The translations under genes and the position numbers were made by a program. From assembly GCF_000485595.1 (NCBI RefSeq), contig NW_014577062.1:1491326-1528195 (forward strand): DNA of 36,870 nucleotides, written 5' to 3'. This stretch comes from Priapulus caudatus. Its lineage: Eukaryota > Priapulida > Priapulimorpha > Priapulimorphida > Priapulidae. Under the pieces are notes generated by a model. The model was given only the letters and a program-made list of their open reading frames with translations. It was not told where the DNA came from and searched no databases. This document shows positions 1 through 13,400 of the stretch, in pieces (position 1 is the first letter of the stretch; each line of letters opens with the position of its first letter).

Positions 1-269
1 ATGCGTTTTATGCGCGAGCAAGGGGGTGTCCGGACTCCATGGACCCGCCCCCCCCCTGTACACGCCCCTGCTCGGGCGCAAAGCGACCGAGCGGGGGGGA
101 GGGTGTGGGAGGGGGGTGTTCACTGTTCACCCTCCCGCACGATGGAGATTTTGCAATTATTACAAAAAAATGGAGCGACCTGAGGTGAAATTCTTGCAAA
201 TTAAAAAAAAAAATTTTGTTTGGGGGGGGTTCGTTTGAACCCCCCGAACCCCCTCTGGCTACGGACCTG
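1..269. mobile_element. Terminal part of a hAT-like element
   Basis: The stretch is G/C-run rich, with GGGGGG and CCCCCC tracts facing each other, and ends at about 269 with ...GGCTACGGACCTG. Read in reverse this gives CAGGTCCGTAGCC, which resembles the CAGGGCCGTAGCC-type ends common in animal non-autonomous hAT elements. The other end lies outside the window or is degraded. There is no transposase. The short reading frames here are low-complexity and not believable genes. Confidence 0.4.
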
Positions 270-484
270 TAGCTTATTATAATATAGGCCTACTGAGTCT
301 GATATTTTCTTAAACTAGAATCACACTGAAATTGTCTGACCGACTCGCATATTACAAGTAGGATTAGTATTCGTTTATTATATCTAGAGGCTATTTCGTG
401 ATTTATAAATTACATTATCTGTTAACAGTCACAGGTCGGACAACACTGAGCAGAGTGAGAGAGAGAGAGAAAGAGAGAGGCAAG
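270..484 (+). promoter_or_regulatory. Presumed 5' flank/5'UTR of the POLN homologue
   Basis: AT-rich DNA leads into a GA-repeat tract (about 453-479) directly before the chosen ATG at 485. No convincing TATA box was identified. An in-frame upstream ATG at 398 would add 29 residues that are mostly a translation of the GA repeat, so 485 is preferred. The assignment is positional only. Confidence 0.35.
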
Positions 485-1437
485 ATGAACCAGAGCAATG
501 TCATAACATTTGATAGAAACGATTATGGTTTCAACCACCTATCTACAGATGCACAGCAAGTGTGGAAATTTATTGTTTCTAAACATGAACAAATACAAAC
601 AGAACGTCATTGTGGTAAAGTTATGGCTACAGATCCAGTAAACTCTCGTCCAAGGCAGACTGTTGCAAGAGGATGTTACTACCAAAACGTCTACTGGCAG
701 AGTTTCGGGAATTCAATCAACACACCAAGCTCTGTTAATGGCAGAGGCTCTCTTCTAGGTTCTGAAACACATAAATTTATGTGTAACGATGTAACCCCAA
801 TCCAAACAGCTAAGTCAGTTCCCATAGATAAGGGGAAAACCAATACTTGCATTAATCTCATTCATGTTAATCAAATAGACGAAGGACAAAACTATGGATC
901 GGGTTCTCAGTGCAGTTATGTTAACCTGGGAACAAATGTGAACATTCAGGAAGCTAATACCTTCCAGACACATTTACCATTTCAGATGACATCTTCTGAA
1001 ATTAATGATAGTGTACAGTTAGATTCCGAATGTGGAGAGACGAGTGAAACCGGTGAAGTATGTGCTTTAACTCAGGACCAACCTGATGGCTTGCTATCTA
1101 TGCCTATGCCAGAAGCCCCCTCTGTTGCGCAGAGTACAGCAATGATAGAGATTGCTCAGCAGAACAGTGAGAACAGCAACAATCTAGAAATATCACCACC
1201 AATGTCCTCTAGATTTTCTGCCATGCATTCAGGTGGTGTGCAATCATTTGAGCAAGAGTTTAAAGATCAGATCGACAGGAGGGCCCCTCGTAGACGGCCG
1301 CATAGTGACAAAGTTTGCATAGATAAACCTGCTGTGATGGAAGAGCATGCCCTTATTTCATCTCAGGTGGATTTGTTGGGCAGGCCTTCCTGTGTATCCA
1401 TGATTGCAAACAAAGTTAGAAAGCTACATGAGGCAAG
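485..1437 (+). CDS. POLN: POLN exon 1
   Basis: It starts [13 protein letters not shown] and runs 317 codons plus two bases to donor AAG|GTAAGG. It is Ser/Asn/Gln/Thr rich and probably disordered, and no domain is recognised. Joining to POLN rests on phase (2 to 2) and on the neighbouring exons, because the N-terminus of this family is poorly conserved. Confidence 0.7.
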
Positions 1438-4400
1438 GTAAGGATAGTGAGGTTGGTCACAGTTTGGTGACATTACGAGTTCAAGTGTGTGAGTCATGCA
1501 TCAACCAGCCACACACTTTTGGTATTGCAAACTAACAGCACATATTTTGCAAAAAATAATGTATGATAAATTAATAAATGATAGTATATCACGATTTAGA
1601 AAAATACATCAGCCCTTTCTTCCACTGCAGTATAATGTGGTTCATGCATGAGCAGTGAAGCTGAAACGCGTTTATAATGCATTATTGTGTCAGATTGTTT
1701 CAGAGCCAAAAAAGTGATCAGAACCAAGCAGCAGTATGCAAAAAAGTTGCAGTGACTTCTTTCACTGCAAAAGGGTTTCGGACTCCCTTCAAATTACCAA
1801 CACCAAAGTCTGCTGGCAGCTGCAGTCGAGATGATACTGCCACTGCGAAATTCAAGGTTACACATATATGATCAAGAGTTAATGAGAGAAAGGAGTTTGT
1901 CTCATTAACTCCTGATATGATGACAGCTGAAATTCACGTTTAATATTGTACATACTACATAAAATTCAACATATTTAACGCACATAATTTTAAATTTTCA
2001 CACAGTTTTAATCAGGATCATCTAGGCCTAATCAGGCATGTATAGAAGACATGTATGTATGTTAGTAAAACGTAATGATGATATAAGTATAACCAACCTT
2101 AGGGTTAGATTCAGGGAGATCTGATGAAGGGGGCTATAGGAAGGGGGAAAGAACACTTAATGAGAACGTGAGTTCCCCTTTACTCGGGCAGGATTATTAG
2201 ATCATGTAAAAACTGTAGTAGTAAAACTGGCTCTCTAAAAATGTGCTATTCGAATTCGAACTGGTCTAAAAATCCCAAAACTGCCCCTAAACTGTATACC
2301 ATGTTACTGTGACAAGGTCTAGCAGTGATTTTGCTATAGATAGATAAACCACAAAATTTTTAACCATATAGTCTATATACTATGGTGATGTTTGCGTTTG
2401 GTGTTGAGTCACAGATTATCTCTGCTTTACAGACGCCTACCACACCAGTTTCTAAAGGTAGCATTGGCTTTGTGAATGCAGCTATCATGAGCACTCACCA
2501 ACAGGAAAAAATGCTGGAAGAGATAGCTGGGGCTGCAGAAATAATACTGACACTCCTTTACCATGATGGCTCATCCCAGCTCCGGGAGAAGATTGGTGTT
2601 GGAGACGAAAAAGTATTGCCGTCATATTATATAGATTTTTTCTTTCCAAGCGAGAAAATATAAAATTAGAGAAATATAAGTAAAGAGTGAAGAGGTCAAA
2701 CAATTGTTATATTTGGGAAATATGTATTCTGTTAAGCATCTAAGTTCATTGCAGACTTCTGCGCAAATTTTGAATGAGCTTGCAGTCAATGATTTTTTAG
2801 ACAACAGCTTGAAATAGTCGTAGTACAGCTGGTTAACTCTCTATGGTTAACTCTATGGTTAACTCTTCTATGTTACGTGTAACATAACGTATTAAGTGGA
2901 TTTTTCTGTCGGGCGAACTCTCCTTGCTGCCATGAAGCCTGTTAGATTGGCCTTCTCCATCACTTTTAAAAGAAATGAGGAAATGCCTTTTTCACTGGAC
3001 AAAGAAACAAGATTCTACACAATACCCTTGCAGAACAGAGATATGCAGATGAAAAAATGGGCAAAGTATATTTATCTATTGTGTAGTGGAATTTGGTTAC
3101 AATGGATATAACTTTCAAGCTGCAATTCCTATGTACTCTATTATAAACTATATTTTTTTCCATTTTGATATATGTAATTCCACAGCTTGAAAGATGAGTA
3201 ATTTTTGACTTTTCCTCTGGCACAGACAGTGTGTGTCCACACTGATGGCCGCTGCTTCAACCAAGCTGTGCTTTGATGCACAGGAGCTGATGTATACAGT
3301 GATCACAGAGCTTGGCTGTGACCAGAGACAAGCTGTTCTAAAGTGGTCTGTTTACGACCCACGAATAGGTATAGCATGCAAGCATCTTTCACAAAAATCA
3401 GAAGAAAGCTATACCTTGAATTTTTCGGAAAATTTTCCTGGCATCATGCCAGCAATGGGGGTTTATATGCGTTAATGCAGTTAGATTACGTCAAAACGCT
3501 TGACAACTGCACGTGCAACAAGAGAATTCTTCTGCTTGAAGTACCTCTCTGCTTGTTTAATTACACTCAGCTCACCTACACATCAGTTATTGACACATTT
3601 CAGGAGCGTGGCTGCTAGACCCTGATGAACCACAGGAAACTTTCTCAGCTACAGCTGAGGTGCTAGGAGTAAAAATGAGCAAGTAAGGCAACAAACTACT
3701 AGCATATAAAGCCACAAGGTGATATGATAAGGCATATATATATATATATATTTATTTATTTATTTATTTATTTATCTTCTTGTAATTACACGTACGTGCA
3801 AACATATTAATGAAAAATATTCTGGCTGCTTTGCTTGCAGGTTTGACATGATGTCGTCAGATGAGTTGTTAAAACAGGATATGATTGCACTCACGCAGGT
3901 CGTCAAAGTTTTGTCTGAAAAGCTGAAGCAACAGAGTCTCTGGGATCTATTTACCCTTGTGGAAATGAAGCTTTGCCCTATTCTAGCCATCATGGATCGC
4001 AGGTGAAAGTAGCAAGCTTCCTATGTATGTTTGAAGATAACGACCTGTATAAAACATCAGAGACGTGGCATAGCCTATGTGAACGTTTTATTCAAAATAT
4101 CATATATCAATCCTATATTTTGTATACTTGAGGTTATATTATGGTAATGGGATGCAGTATATGTTATGCAAATGCTGCATTATACAAGATCACACTAATA
4201 CCTATGGTATTTGCACATCCCAGACGAAAATAATATATAATGACAGAGAAAACTCTCTATTCAATGTTTTGAGTAAAATGTCTTGATTATTGTGTTATAT
4301 CCTCATCGCATGCAACATACCACAAAATTGCTTTCAATAGGGGAATAAAGATGGACACTAATCACCTGTCCATAGCATCTGCGACTCTCCAACGAGGAAT

Positions 4401-7400
4401 ATCTGACGTGGAGAAGGCAGTTCATAGCGCAGCAGGGCACAGTTTCTTGATCAGTAGTCACGTTCAACTGAGGCAGGTAAGTAAATGATGTTTCTTGCTC
4501 GATCACTACAAATAAATTATTTTTCTCGTTCTACCCTTCTTGTTATCTAATCTGCATTCCATATCCCTTCCACATTGCTCACACACTATTTATATCTTTC
4601 TTCTCTATCTTTCTCTCTCTCTCTATCCTCATTTCTCTCCCTATCCATTTTACTAAGTATATATCTCTATACATGGACATACACACACTAGCATGCACAC
4701 AAAGCACACATATATTTCATAGACTCGATTTTTTCTTGCAGGTTATATTTGATGAGCTAAAGTTGGATGAACAGCTCATTACAAAGAAAGCTTTGAAGAT
4801 GACAGCAGTGGGAAACCTGAAGTCTACATCTGAGTCTGTGGTACTGCTGTTGTAATCACAATGCCAACACTAACCCATGTCAAAAATGTGAAGTTATAAA
4901 TACTAGTATATTACGTTCATCATTCATTGGACACTTTCCTCAATTAGGCCCTACATACTGCCCCAGAATTCTGCCAGACAACCTGGTTGCAATGTTCCCA
5001 GTTTTCAGTGAACCCATTTGTAAAGCGTAGAGCATTTAAAGTTTCTTTGTCATTGCACAGCTTTGGATGATTGTTGTTAAATAACAGTATTATATGACCT
5101 ACCTCTGTCATTTTGTGCTTACTTCGGCAATATTCTCAAAATTTATTAATACATGCTTGCGTTGTTACATATGCTCATGATTTTTCACCTTATTGCTACA
5201 AGTTTATTGCTTAATATAGTGTGTGTTGCGTGCAGTTGCAGCAGCTTGCTGATCTCCACCCATTACCACGATTAGTGCTGGAGCATCGACGCCTAAGCAA
5301 GATGAAGTCCACATACGTCGACGGCCTACTGACACATGTCAAAGATGGTTGCTTGCATATTTCTTGTTTCTAATCATTGTGGATAACAGTGGAAATAAAT
5401 ATTAATGTGGTGTACTCTTAGCAGCTTTTCTTTGTCACTGAAGGTCTAACCCATTATGGATATGCATCAAGGAATCTATCGAAATTTTAAAAAGTATAAA
5501 ATCGTAGATGTCACGTTTTGGTTTCGTTGACACTTAATTGTGACTTCCTCTGTCCTGTTGGATCTATAGCTGTAACTATTTTTTCTCTGGTTATCTAAAA
5601 ATAACGTGATTCTCCCTGAAGCAACAAAGTTTGTACAAACAATTAACTTATTTATGTATAAGCTATAGTTTAGTTATAATAGTGCGAAGATACTAAGCAC
5701 TATATTCCGGTGCTTTATTGCTCTTTCAGGCTACCTGCACACTAACTGGGAGCATACATCAGCAGCCACTGGGAGATTGACATCTGCCAATCCCAACATC
5801 CAGTCTGTGCCGAAGGAACCGCTCGTATTCACGAATCCTGGCCAAGGATGTGATGCCTCACGAGAGGTGACGATGATGGCCAGAGACGCGTTCGTCAGCC
5901 ACGAAGGCTACTCCTTCCTTGCTGCAGGTTTCCATCCACATTAATACGATGTCGTACAATATATGCTCTCATCTCTTGCTATATATAGGCGCCGTCCGTT
6001 ACACCTTTATCAAGTTATATATATTCACAAATGCATACAGCTTCCATGACAGCCATATTTAGGACTATGGTCATACATCACTTATATGACATCACGTCTA
6101 TATCACGTGTATAGATTAAGCAGTGTGACGAGTGTTGGCATGCGTATAGGCACCACTATAGTTTTTAGTTATAAGTGTCAATGATAATATAGGCCTGCCA
6201 TTTGCTCTTTTGCAGATTTTCAGCAGGTGGAGTTACGATTGCTGGCCCATCTGTGTGCTGATCCTGTCTTGCTGGGTTTGTTTGACTCATCAAAATTCAA
6301 CCAGGATATCTTCATCCAGCTAACATCACAATGGTGCGATTCTATAGTGATACAGGAGCAGTGGGTGCCACTTTATATGGGGGGATGGTAATGATCGAGT
6401 GCTACAGTAGGAGGGGTGGCCTTGCACGAGGTGGAGAGGTGGTGGCAGCCTTTACGTGACTGGGGGTGGGGTGAGGTGCAGGCCTGACATGGGGAGGAGA
6501 GATGCCAGGTCTGACATGAGAAAGAGAGGTGCCAGACCTGACATGAGGAGGAGAGGTGGTGCTAGGCATGGCAAGGGGAGGAGAGATGGTGCCATGCAGG
6601 CCTTGCATGGAGAGGGGTGGTGCCAGGCCTGGCATGGAGAGGGGTGGTGGCAGGCCTTGCATGAAGAGGGGTGGTGCCAGGCCTGGCATGAAGAGGAGTG
6701 GTGCCAGGCCTGGCATGGAGAGGGGTGGTGCCAGGCCTTGCACCGAGAAGGGTGGTGCCAAGCCTTGCATGGAGATGAGTGGTGCCATGCCTTGCATGGA
6801 GATGAGTGGTGCCAGGCCTGGCATGGAGAGGGGTGGTGCCAGGCCTGGCATAGAGAAGGGTGGTGCCAAGCCTTGCATGGAGATGAGTGGTGCCATGCCT
6901 CGCACGGAGAAGGGTGGTGCCAGGCCTTGCATGGAGATGAGTGGTGCCAGGCCTGGCATGGAGAGGGGTGGTGCCAGGCCTTGCATGGAGATGAGTGGTG
7001 CCAGGCCTGGCATGGAGAGGGGTGGTGCCAGGCCTGGCATAGAGAGGGGTGGTGCCAGCTAGGCCTGGAGGGGAGGAGAGCTGGTGCCAGGCCTTACATG
7101 GAGAGGGGTGGTGCCAAGCCTGGAGGGGAGGAGAGCTGGTGCCAAGCCTTGCATGGAGAGGGGTGGTGCCAGGCCTTACACGCGGAGGGGTGTGGGTGGT
7201 AACCCTTACACGGAGAGGGGTGGTGCCAGCTAGGCATCACATGGAGAGTGTGTAGGATGCCAGTCCTTATCCTGACTGTGTGGTCATGTATAGGCTTGGG
7301 ACCCCAGAGAGCCAGGTGACCTACAGTGATAGGGAAAGAACAAAACGTGTTGTCTACTCTGTCATGTACGGAATTGGGAAAGACAGGCTGGCCGGCTACC

Positions 7401-10400
7401 TGAACATGGGCGTGGAAGAGGCCAAGGCAATCACAAACAGCTTTTTAGGTAAAGGAAGATTAAGTCTTTTGCTACTAAACTATGTATACGTACATTTGGT
7501 GGTAATTTTTGGTGACTATATATTCCAGGCTATACGTGGCTAGTGTTATATGGTATCATTCAATTCGATGTAGGAAAGTTCAGAGGTGTTGGCCAATTCA
7601 CTCAGAAGTGTGTGAAGCAGTGCAGGTTACACGGATATGTAACAACCATCTTCAACAGAAGGCGCATAATACGTCACATTAGATCCAACAATTACTTGCA
7701 GAGACTGCAGGCCGAGAGACAAGCTATGAACTTTGCTGTTCAAGGTAGAGATGGGATTTATAATGAGAGATTGCTCTTTCTGTTTTAATTATAGTTTCAC
7801 AGTCACTTTTGTGTTGTTTACACCATATACGGCATAAAATTCCTGGCTATCAGCATTCTCAAGACCATATATGCTACCTCAACTGTAACATTGTCCATAC
7901 CATGCACCATCAAATGTAGCAGTGTACATACCATGCTCTCTCAAATGTAGCATCATCAAGATAATGCTTCCACAGCTGTAGCATTGTCTATACCACATGT
8001 GGTCACAGTTGCAGCATTGTACATACCATGCTGCCGTTACTCAAACTTGCACATAGGCTCAGCAGCTGATATCTGCAAGACGGCCATGATAGCAGTAGAG
8101 AAGGCGCTGTGTGACAGACCAGAGCTCCGTGCCTCGATGCTTGTGCAGATTCACGATGAGTTGCTACTGGAGGTAGCAGACGATCACCTAGCTAGTGTTG
8201 CAGGTAACAGTTTATGTATAACCTCTATTCTATTATATATGTTATTATTTCATATATTTTTTATATATAAACAGCCCCTGTCTCGCATGTATTGGGCATA
8301 TTTACGAGTGGTGTGATAAGAAAAATGTCTATTGTCGTGTTGAACACGTGATAATTATACGCCCAATGTGCCCAATCTTCCTATCCCAGTGGGCACACGA
8401 CGTTGTTTCAACGTTGAATCTTGGTTGAAACTACGTCATGACGTCGATCAACGAGAATACGACGTTGATTCAACGTCGAAATGTAGAACGTCTATTCAAC
8501 GTTGAAACTGACGTTGTTTCAACGTTATATATTGGTTGAAATTAGGTTGCGTCTTTACCCACCAAAATACAACGTCTATTCAACGTTGAAATGTACAACG
8601 TCTATTCAAACCCTTCCTATACTCCTAGACTTTGACCTGTCCCTCCGCCCTGAACCACCACTATGCACTCTAGCTATCTCTTCCTATACTCCTAGACTTT
8701 GACCTGTCCCTCCGCCCTGAACGACCACTATGCACTATATCCCTTCCTATACTCCTAGACTTTGACCTGTCCCTCCGCACTGAACCACCACTATGCACTC
8801 TATCTTTTCCTATACTCCTAGACTTTGACCTGTCCCTGCGCCCTGAACCACCACTATGCACTCTATCCCTTCCTATACTCCTAGACTTTGACATGTCCCT
8901 CCACCCTGAGCTAAGCACTGGAAATCTATCTTCTACACTTCTAGATTTTGACCGGTCCTGGTGTCCCGAACTACCACGAAGTGTATACCTATCTACACTC
9001 CTAGATTTGGACCAGTCCCTGCTTCCTGAACTACATCTACCAATAGGTGCGGTCTCCCTGCTAACACCCACACTACTCCTGTCCTCTATTCTTTTACTCT
9101 CCCCTCTTATCTGTTCTGGCGCTGCATTAACTTTTGTTGGAACACATGGAAGGGATACCTCTTCTGTTAAAAAGCAAATATTGTACGTATGATTTCTCAT
9201 GTAGAGTAATGCATTAATGTGATGCATTCTTCAATATATGCAATGGGTGATCACTTTTGAAATTCACATTCTAGTTTTATTGTTAAACTAGTGGAGGATC
9301 AATTATTTTTTCTGCATATTTAATATTATACATAAAATACCAAACCCAATTCTTAACATTTATATATCAAGTAATCAAACAAATTTGACCGAGGCATTTA
9401 GCATCAAACTGATCCAAATCCTCAGCCCTGGATATTATATTTTACACTGGTGTTGGTCTTTTCTTTCATAGCTTGACTAATTAATAAGACTACCGGAACA
9501 CATGCTTCCATATGACAGTAATGAGATTGTCCTTCATAGAATATTAAAAAAAATATATCCCTAGCTATTTCGGGCACTTGACAGGAAAAGATCACTCAAG
9601 AAATCATACTGTTTGTATAAGTTATTTATACATTACCTTAATAAGGCAGCCACTTATTCAAGTTGACTAGTTCTGATAACCCATCAATGAGTGTAGGTCA
9701 TAAGACGTTTATACATAATTTACTGTGCATGAGCAAATATCTGAACTACTTGATTTGAATGAGCAGTTACTACTGTAAATTATTACTCACCTTCCAGTAC
9801 CTTTCCATCAGAAACTTGCTTTGTCTTTTCTATATCTTCACTAAAAGATACATCACCTGAATACAACAAAATAAAAATAAAAACTAGCAGAATGTATGTA
9901 TGTACATGTATATGCAGTGGTATTCAGTGTAGTGTATGAAAAAATAAATAAAACTTAGTCCTAACTACACAAATGCAGAATTCAGATACACACCTACTAA
10001 AAACCCGAAAAGCCAGTATAAAACATGTTCTGAGCATGCCCTTTCAATACTCCGGATAGGCTTACTGTAATAAAACATGTATAAATGATACTACATGTAC
10101 GTACCCATTTGATAACCTGGATAGAGTTTCTTTTTCATCTTTCTCTTTCTCAAAGGATCTGTACCACACTCTTCTTCAGAGCTGCTCAGCTCAGCTGTTG
10201 TGGTGTGATCATAAATTTCACACTCCTTTTTCTTCTCTAAATACAAAATAAATAAAACATGAAACTAGGGTGTTCTACATGTATTCAGAAACTTGTCACC
10301 ATTGCCTTCACAGCTGGACAACAAGCCAAAATATCAAGAGTGCAGTGGTCATTTTAATGATTATTACTTTCCACCAATAGCATACAACAGCATATACTAC

Positions 10401-13400
10401 ATTTGGATATATGCATACATGTACATGTAGTATAAAGTGTTTTATTGAGCCCAAAATTACATGACATGTTTACTATCTCGTTGACTAAAAATACATGTAG
10501 AGGGTCGGTTAACTTTAAATGCAAAATGAACAGAAATGTTGATTTTACTGCACCAGAAGTATCTGTGGGGTTTGAAATAACCACTTATCCACTTGTCTCT
10601 ACTAAGTTCATTGTCAGGCAAGTGACAATTTACTTTTTTAATTTCTTGCCATCCACACAGAACTCATAATTTGGGTACCATTTTAACTGTGAAATGGCTC
10701 TGTTTTTGAAGCACCATCAATGTAAGATCAGATTTCACTGTTCAAACAAAAATATGAAGTAGAAGCTTCTGACCAGAAATCACACATGTATGCTTTCATA
10801 GAGTACATTGCATGGTCCAGAGAAGATTCTAACCGAGAGCAAATGGAAATGATAGATGCGAGTTGATTTCTTTAATTAAATTGCCACTCAGGACAAGTTG
10901 GATAGAATGTTTTTTCAAAACCCTGGTCAACAATTATTGTCAAGTACAGAAAACATGCTCTAGAGAAAGCACAGTTTGGTTTCTACCATCTGTATACAGA
11001 TATCAGATACATTTTAATTTTCAAAAGAGGAAACATTAACCATGAATTCTCTGGCAACTGTTGTGTTTTCATGGCCTTCGTGACTCAGTCATTGGGCCAG
11101 TATACAAATTTTCCCTTTATCCAACAGGATGGCAACACATCCTCCATCTCCTAATCATCCTCCAGCCAGACAGCCCTAGCCCAAACAGCCATTTTCTACC
11201 TGAAAATTAATACAAAAATGTATATTGTAATATTCATGTAACTGTACTATACAAATTGTTCTACATGCACATGTATGCAAAACATACATGCACATTTGTA
11301 TTTATTCAATATAACTCGACAAAGTATTTCTCGACAGGTTTCTACATTTATGCCAGCGTGAAAATGAATAATTGTAGAAATAAGCAATGTAAATATGTTT
11401 AATGAACAGTATAAAATAAATTATTGTCCTGCATGCAATTTTTTCTTTCATAGTAAAATTTAGCCTACCCTGTACGGATTACTTAGATTTTGAGCGGATT
11501 TGCTCATTTGTGAAGGAACAAATCCGTACGGATTAGTCCTCAAACTGGGGAAATTCGAGCCCTGTATTAAACATATACCACTAGGTGCATCTCTAAACAA
11601 CTAAATGTACTGCGGTTAGTGCATTGTATCAATCAACTTACATCAATTTATTAACTAAATACATCTAGAGGATACCTCAATCAATATGAAAAGCGTTTTT
11701 AGATATAAATTAAGGTAATTATAAAGAGACCGGTTCGTTGTAAAACTTGGGGACCGCGCGAGATAAAATGTACCAATGTTTTATGAATTTGTAGGAGACT
11801 GGTGGAAAGTGGAAAAAATGAATTTCGTCCGCCGTCTGTGAGTAACGATCCTACATGTCCATGACAAATTTCACACAAAAACCAGGAAAAACACTGATAC
11901 AGTAGGATGCATGTGTACGCCTCCCAAATTTTAAAACTTATTATTCTTATTTTTAAATAAGAAAGGATGCAAACGAAGCAAACACACCAGAATATAACTG
12001 AAAGGGTGGGGAAAATGTAAATATTATATATTTTGTAAGAAAATGTTAACAATATAGATGATCACATAAAAGGGGCACTTGATGTGTTAGAGTTACCGCC
12101 CATGTTTCTTGTCAGGAAAAAAATGGCGACAGACATACTGGTATAAACAAGCTTCGCTCCCTTCTTCGAATCATTACTCGCAAACGATACATTTGTTTTC
12201 AAAGATATTTCACAGAAATACTCTCTGATATCTCTTGACGGCTAAATATGAGGAATTTTGAACCCACATGGCCGCTATTTTCCAAACCGATCGCTTAAAC
12301 TGTGCGGACGGTCGATCGTAAAACTGCGGTCTATTTGAAATATTGTGCGTTCCTCAAACAATTATAGCGATCTAAAAGTAAATCAAAGTCAATAATTTTG
12401 GTATGAAAATAATCCTTATATACCCAGGAGGGCAAATCAGACACTTATTTTACCCTACAGTGTAACACCCCGTGTGTAATTTTAAAGATCGGTACCACTT
12501 TATATGTATAATGTATATTATATATTAAGTTGCGCAGCATCGTCTGGCTAATAATAATATTATAGTCAGCAGGGCCGTAGGCTGAGCAAATTCGTAAGGG
12601 GGGGGGGCAGTGGCGGATCCAGGATTTCAGTGACGAGGTGAGAAACAGGTGGGGGTCTGGAGGTCCTCCCCCAGAAAATTGTGAAAATGTAGATCGCAGC
12701 TAGCTAGATGAATTTGAGGCACTTTTGAGTACATGTACAGCCTTTATTCTGGCTACGACAATTCTCTTTTAGTATAGCTATAGCTATATAGATAATGTAA
12801 GCTTATTTTTTTGTTTTGCTCCAAAATCTAAGGGGGCAGCTGCACCCTTGCCCCCCTCAGGCTACGGCCCTGGGCAGCACTGCTGCAGTGCTAGCTGATA
12901 TGCCTGCATGGTGATATTCTGACTGCAGTGCTCAATTTGAAGATTTGTTTGGAGTTGTCCGGAGGACAGCCAAGAGAGTAGCATATGGTTGTCCCTCGAG
13001 AGTTTTGGTTGTCCGGATATTATTTAAACATGTGCTGCATGCGCTCTGCTCACGTGATGCTCAGTGCTGTAAAGCAAAAGGCCTAATCATGTACATTATC
13101 GAGGCCACTGATCTCTTAGTCCGAGCCGACGCAGACCCCAGTAATGGATAAACCCGCACCCTCAGATTAGCAAAGCGGAGTTTACGTCTGCATTTGCGGA
13201 CTACTGATCTCTATATCTGGCTGGCGATATTGCAGCTATATGGTATTACTGGCTGGCGAATGACAAATGACAAATGTTATACATTGTATGAAGCAAGACA
13301 GACAATGCGTCTAGACATTACGTTTGCAGCGTATTGTGCAACACTGGCCGTATGTAAAATGAACGCTCGCTGGTGGCCCGCGAGCGATCAACGAGAAGAA

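Noticed and set aside
2755-2817. Possible extra POLN exon after TTCATTGCAG
   Set aside because: The acceptor is good and phase 0 would follow exon 3, but no donor before the stop gives a phase that joins the next exon.
6402-7202. Long repetitive frames on both strands rich in Met/Pro/Leu or Gly/Arg/Trp
   Set aside because: Created by the 27-bp minisatellite; they lie inside a POLN intron with exons in phase on both sides.
8893-9192. Plus-strand frame of 99 codons
   Set aside because: Antisense of the SR-repeat exon, which has splice sites and phase agreement on the minus strand.
11699-12052. 117-codon hydrophobic frame on the minus strand
   Set aside because: AT-rich chance frame full of Ile/Phe/Leu/Tyr with no splice or homology support.
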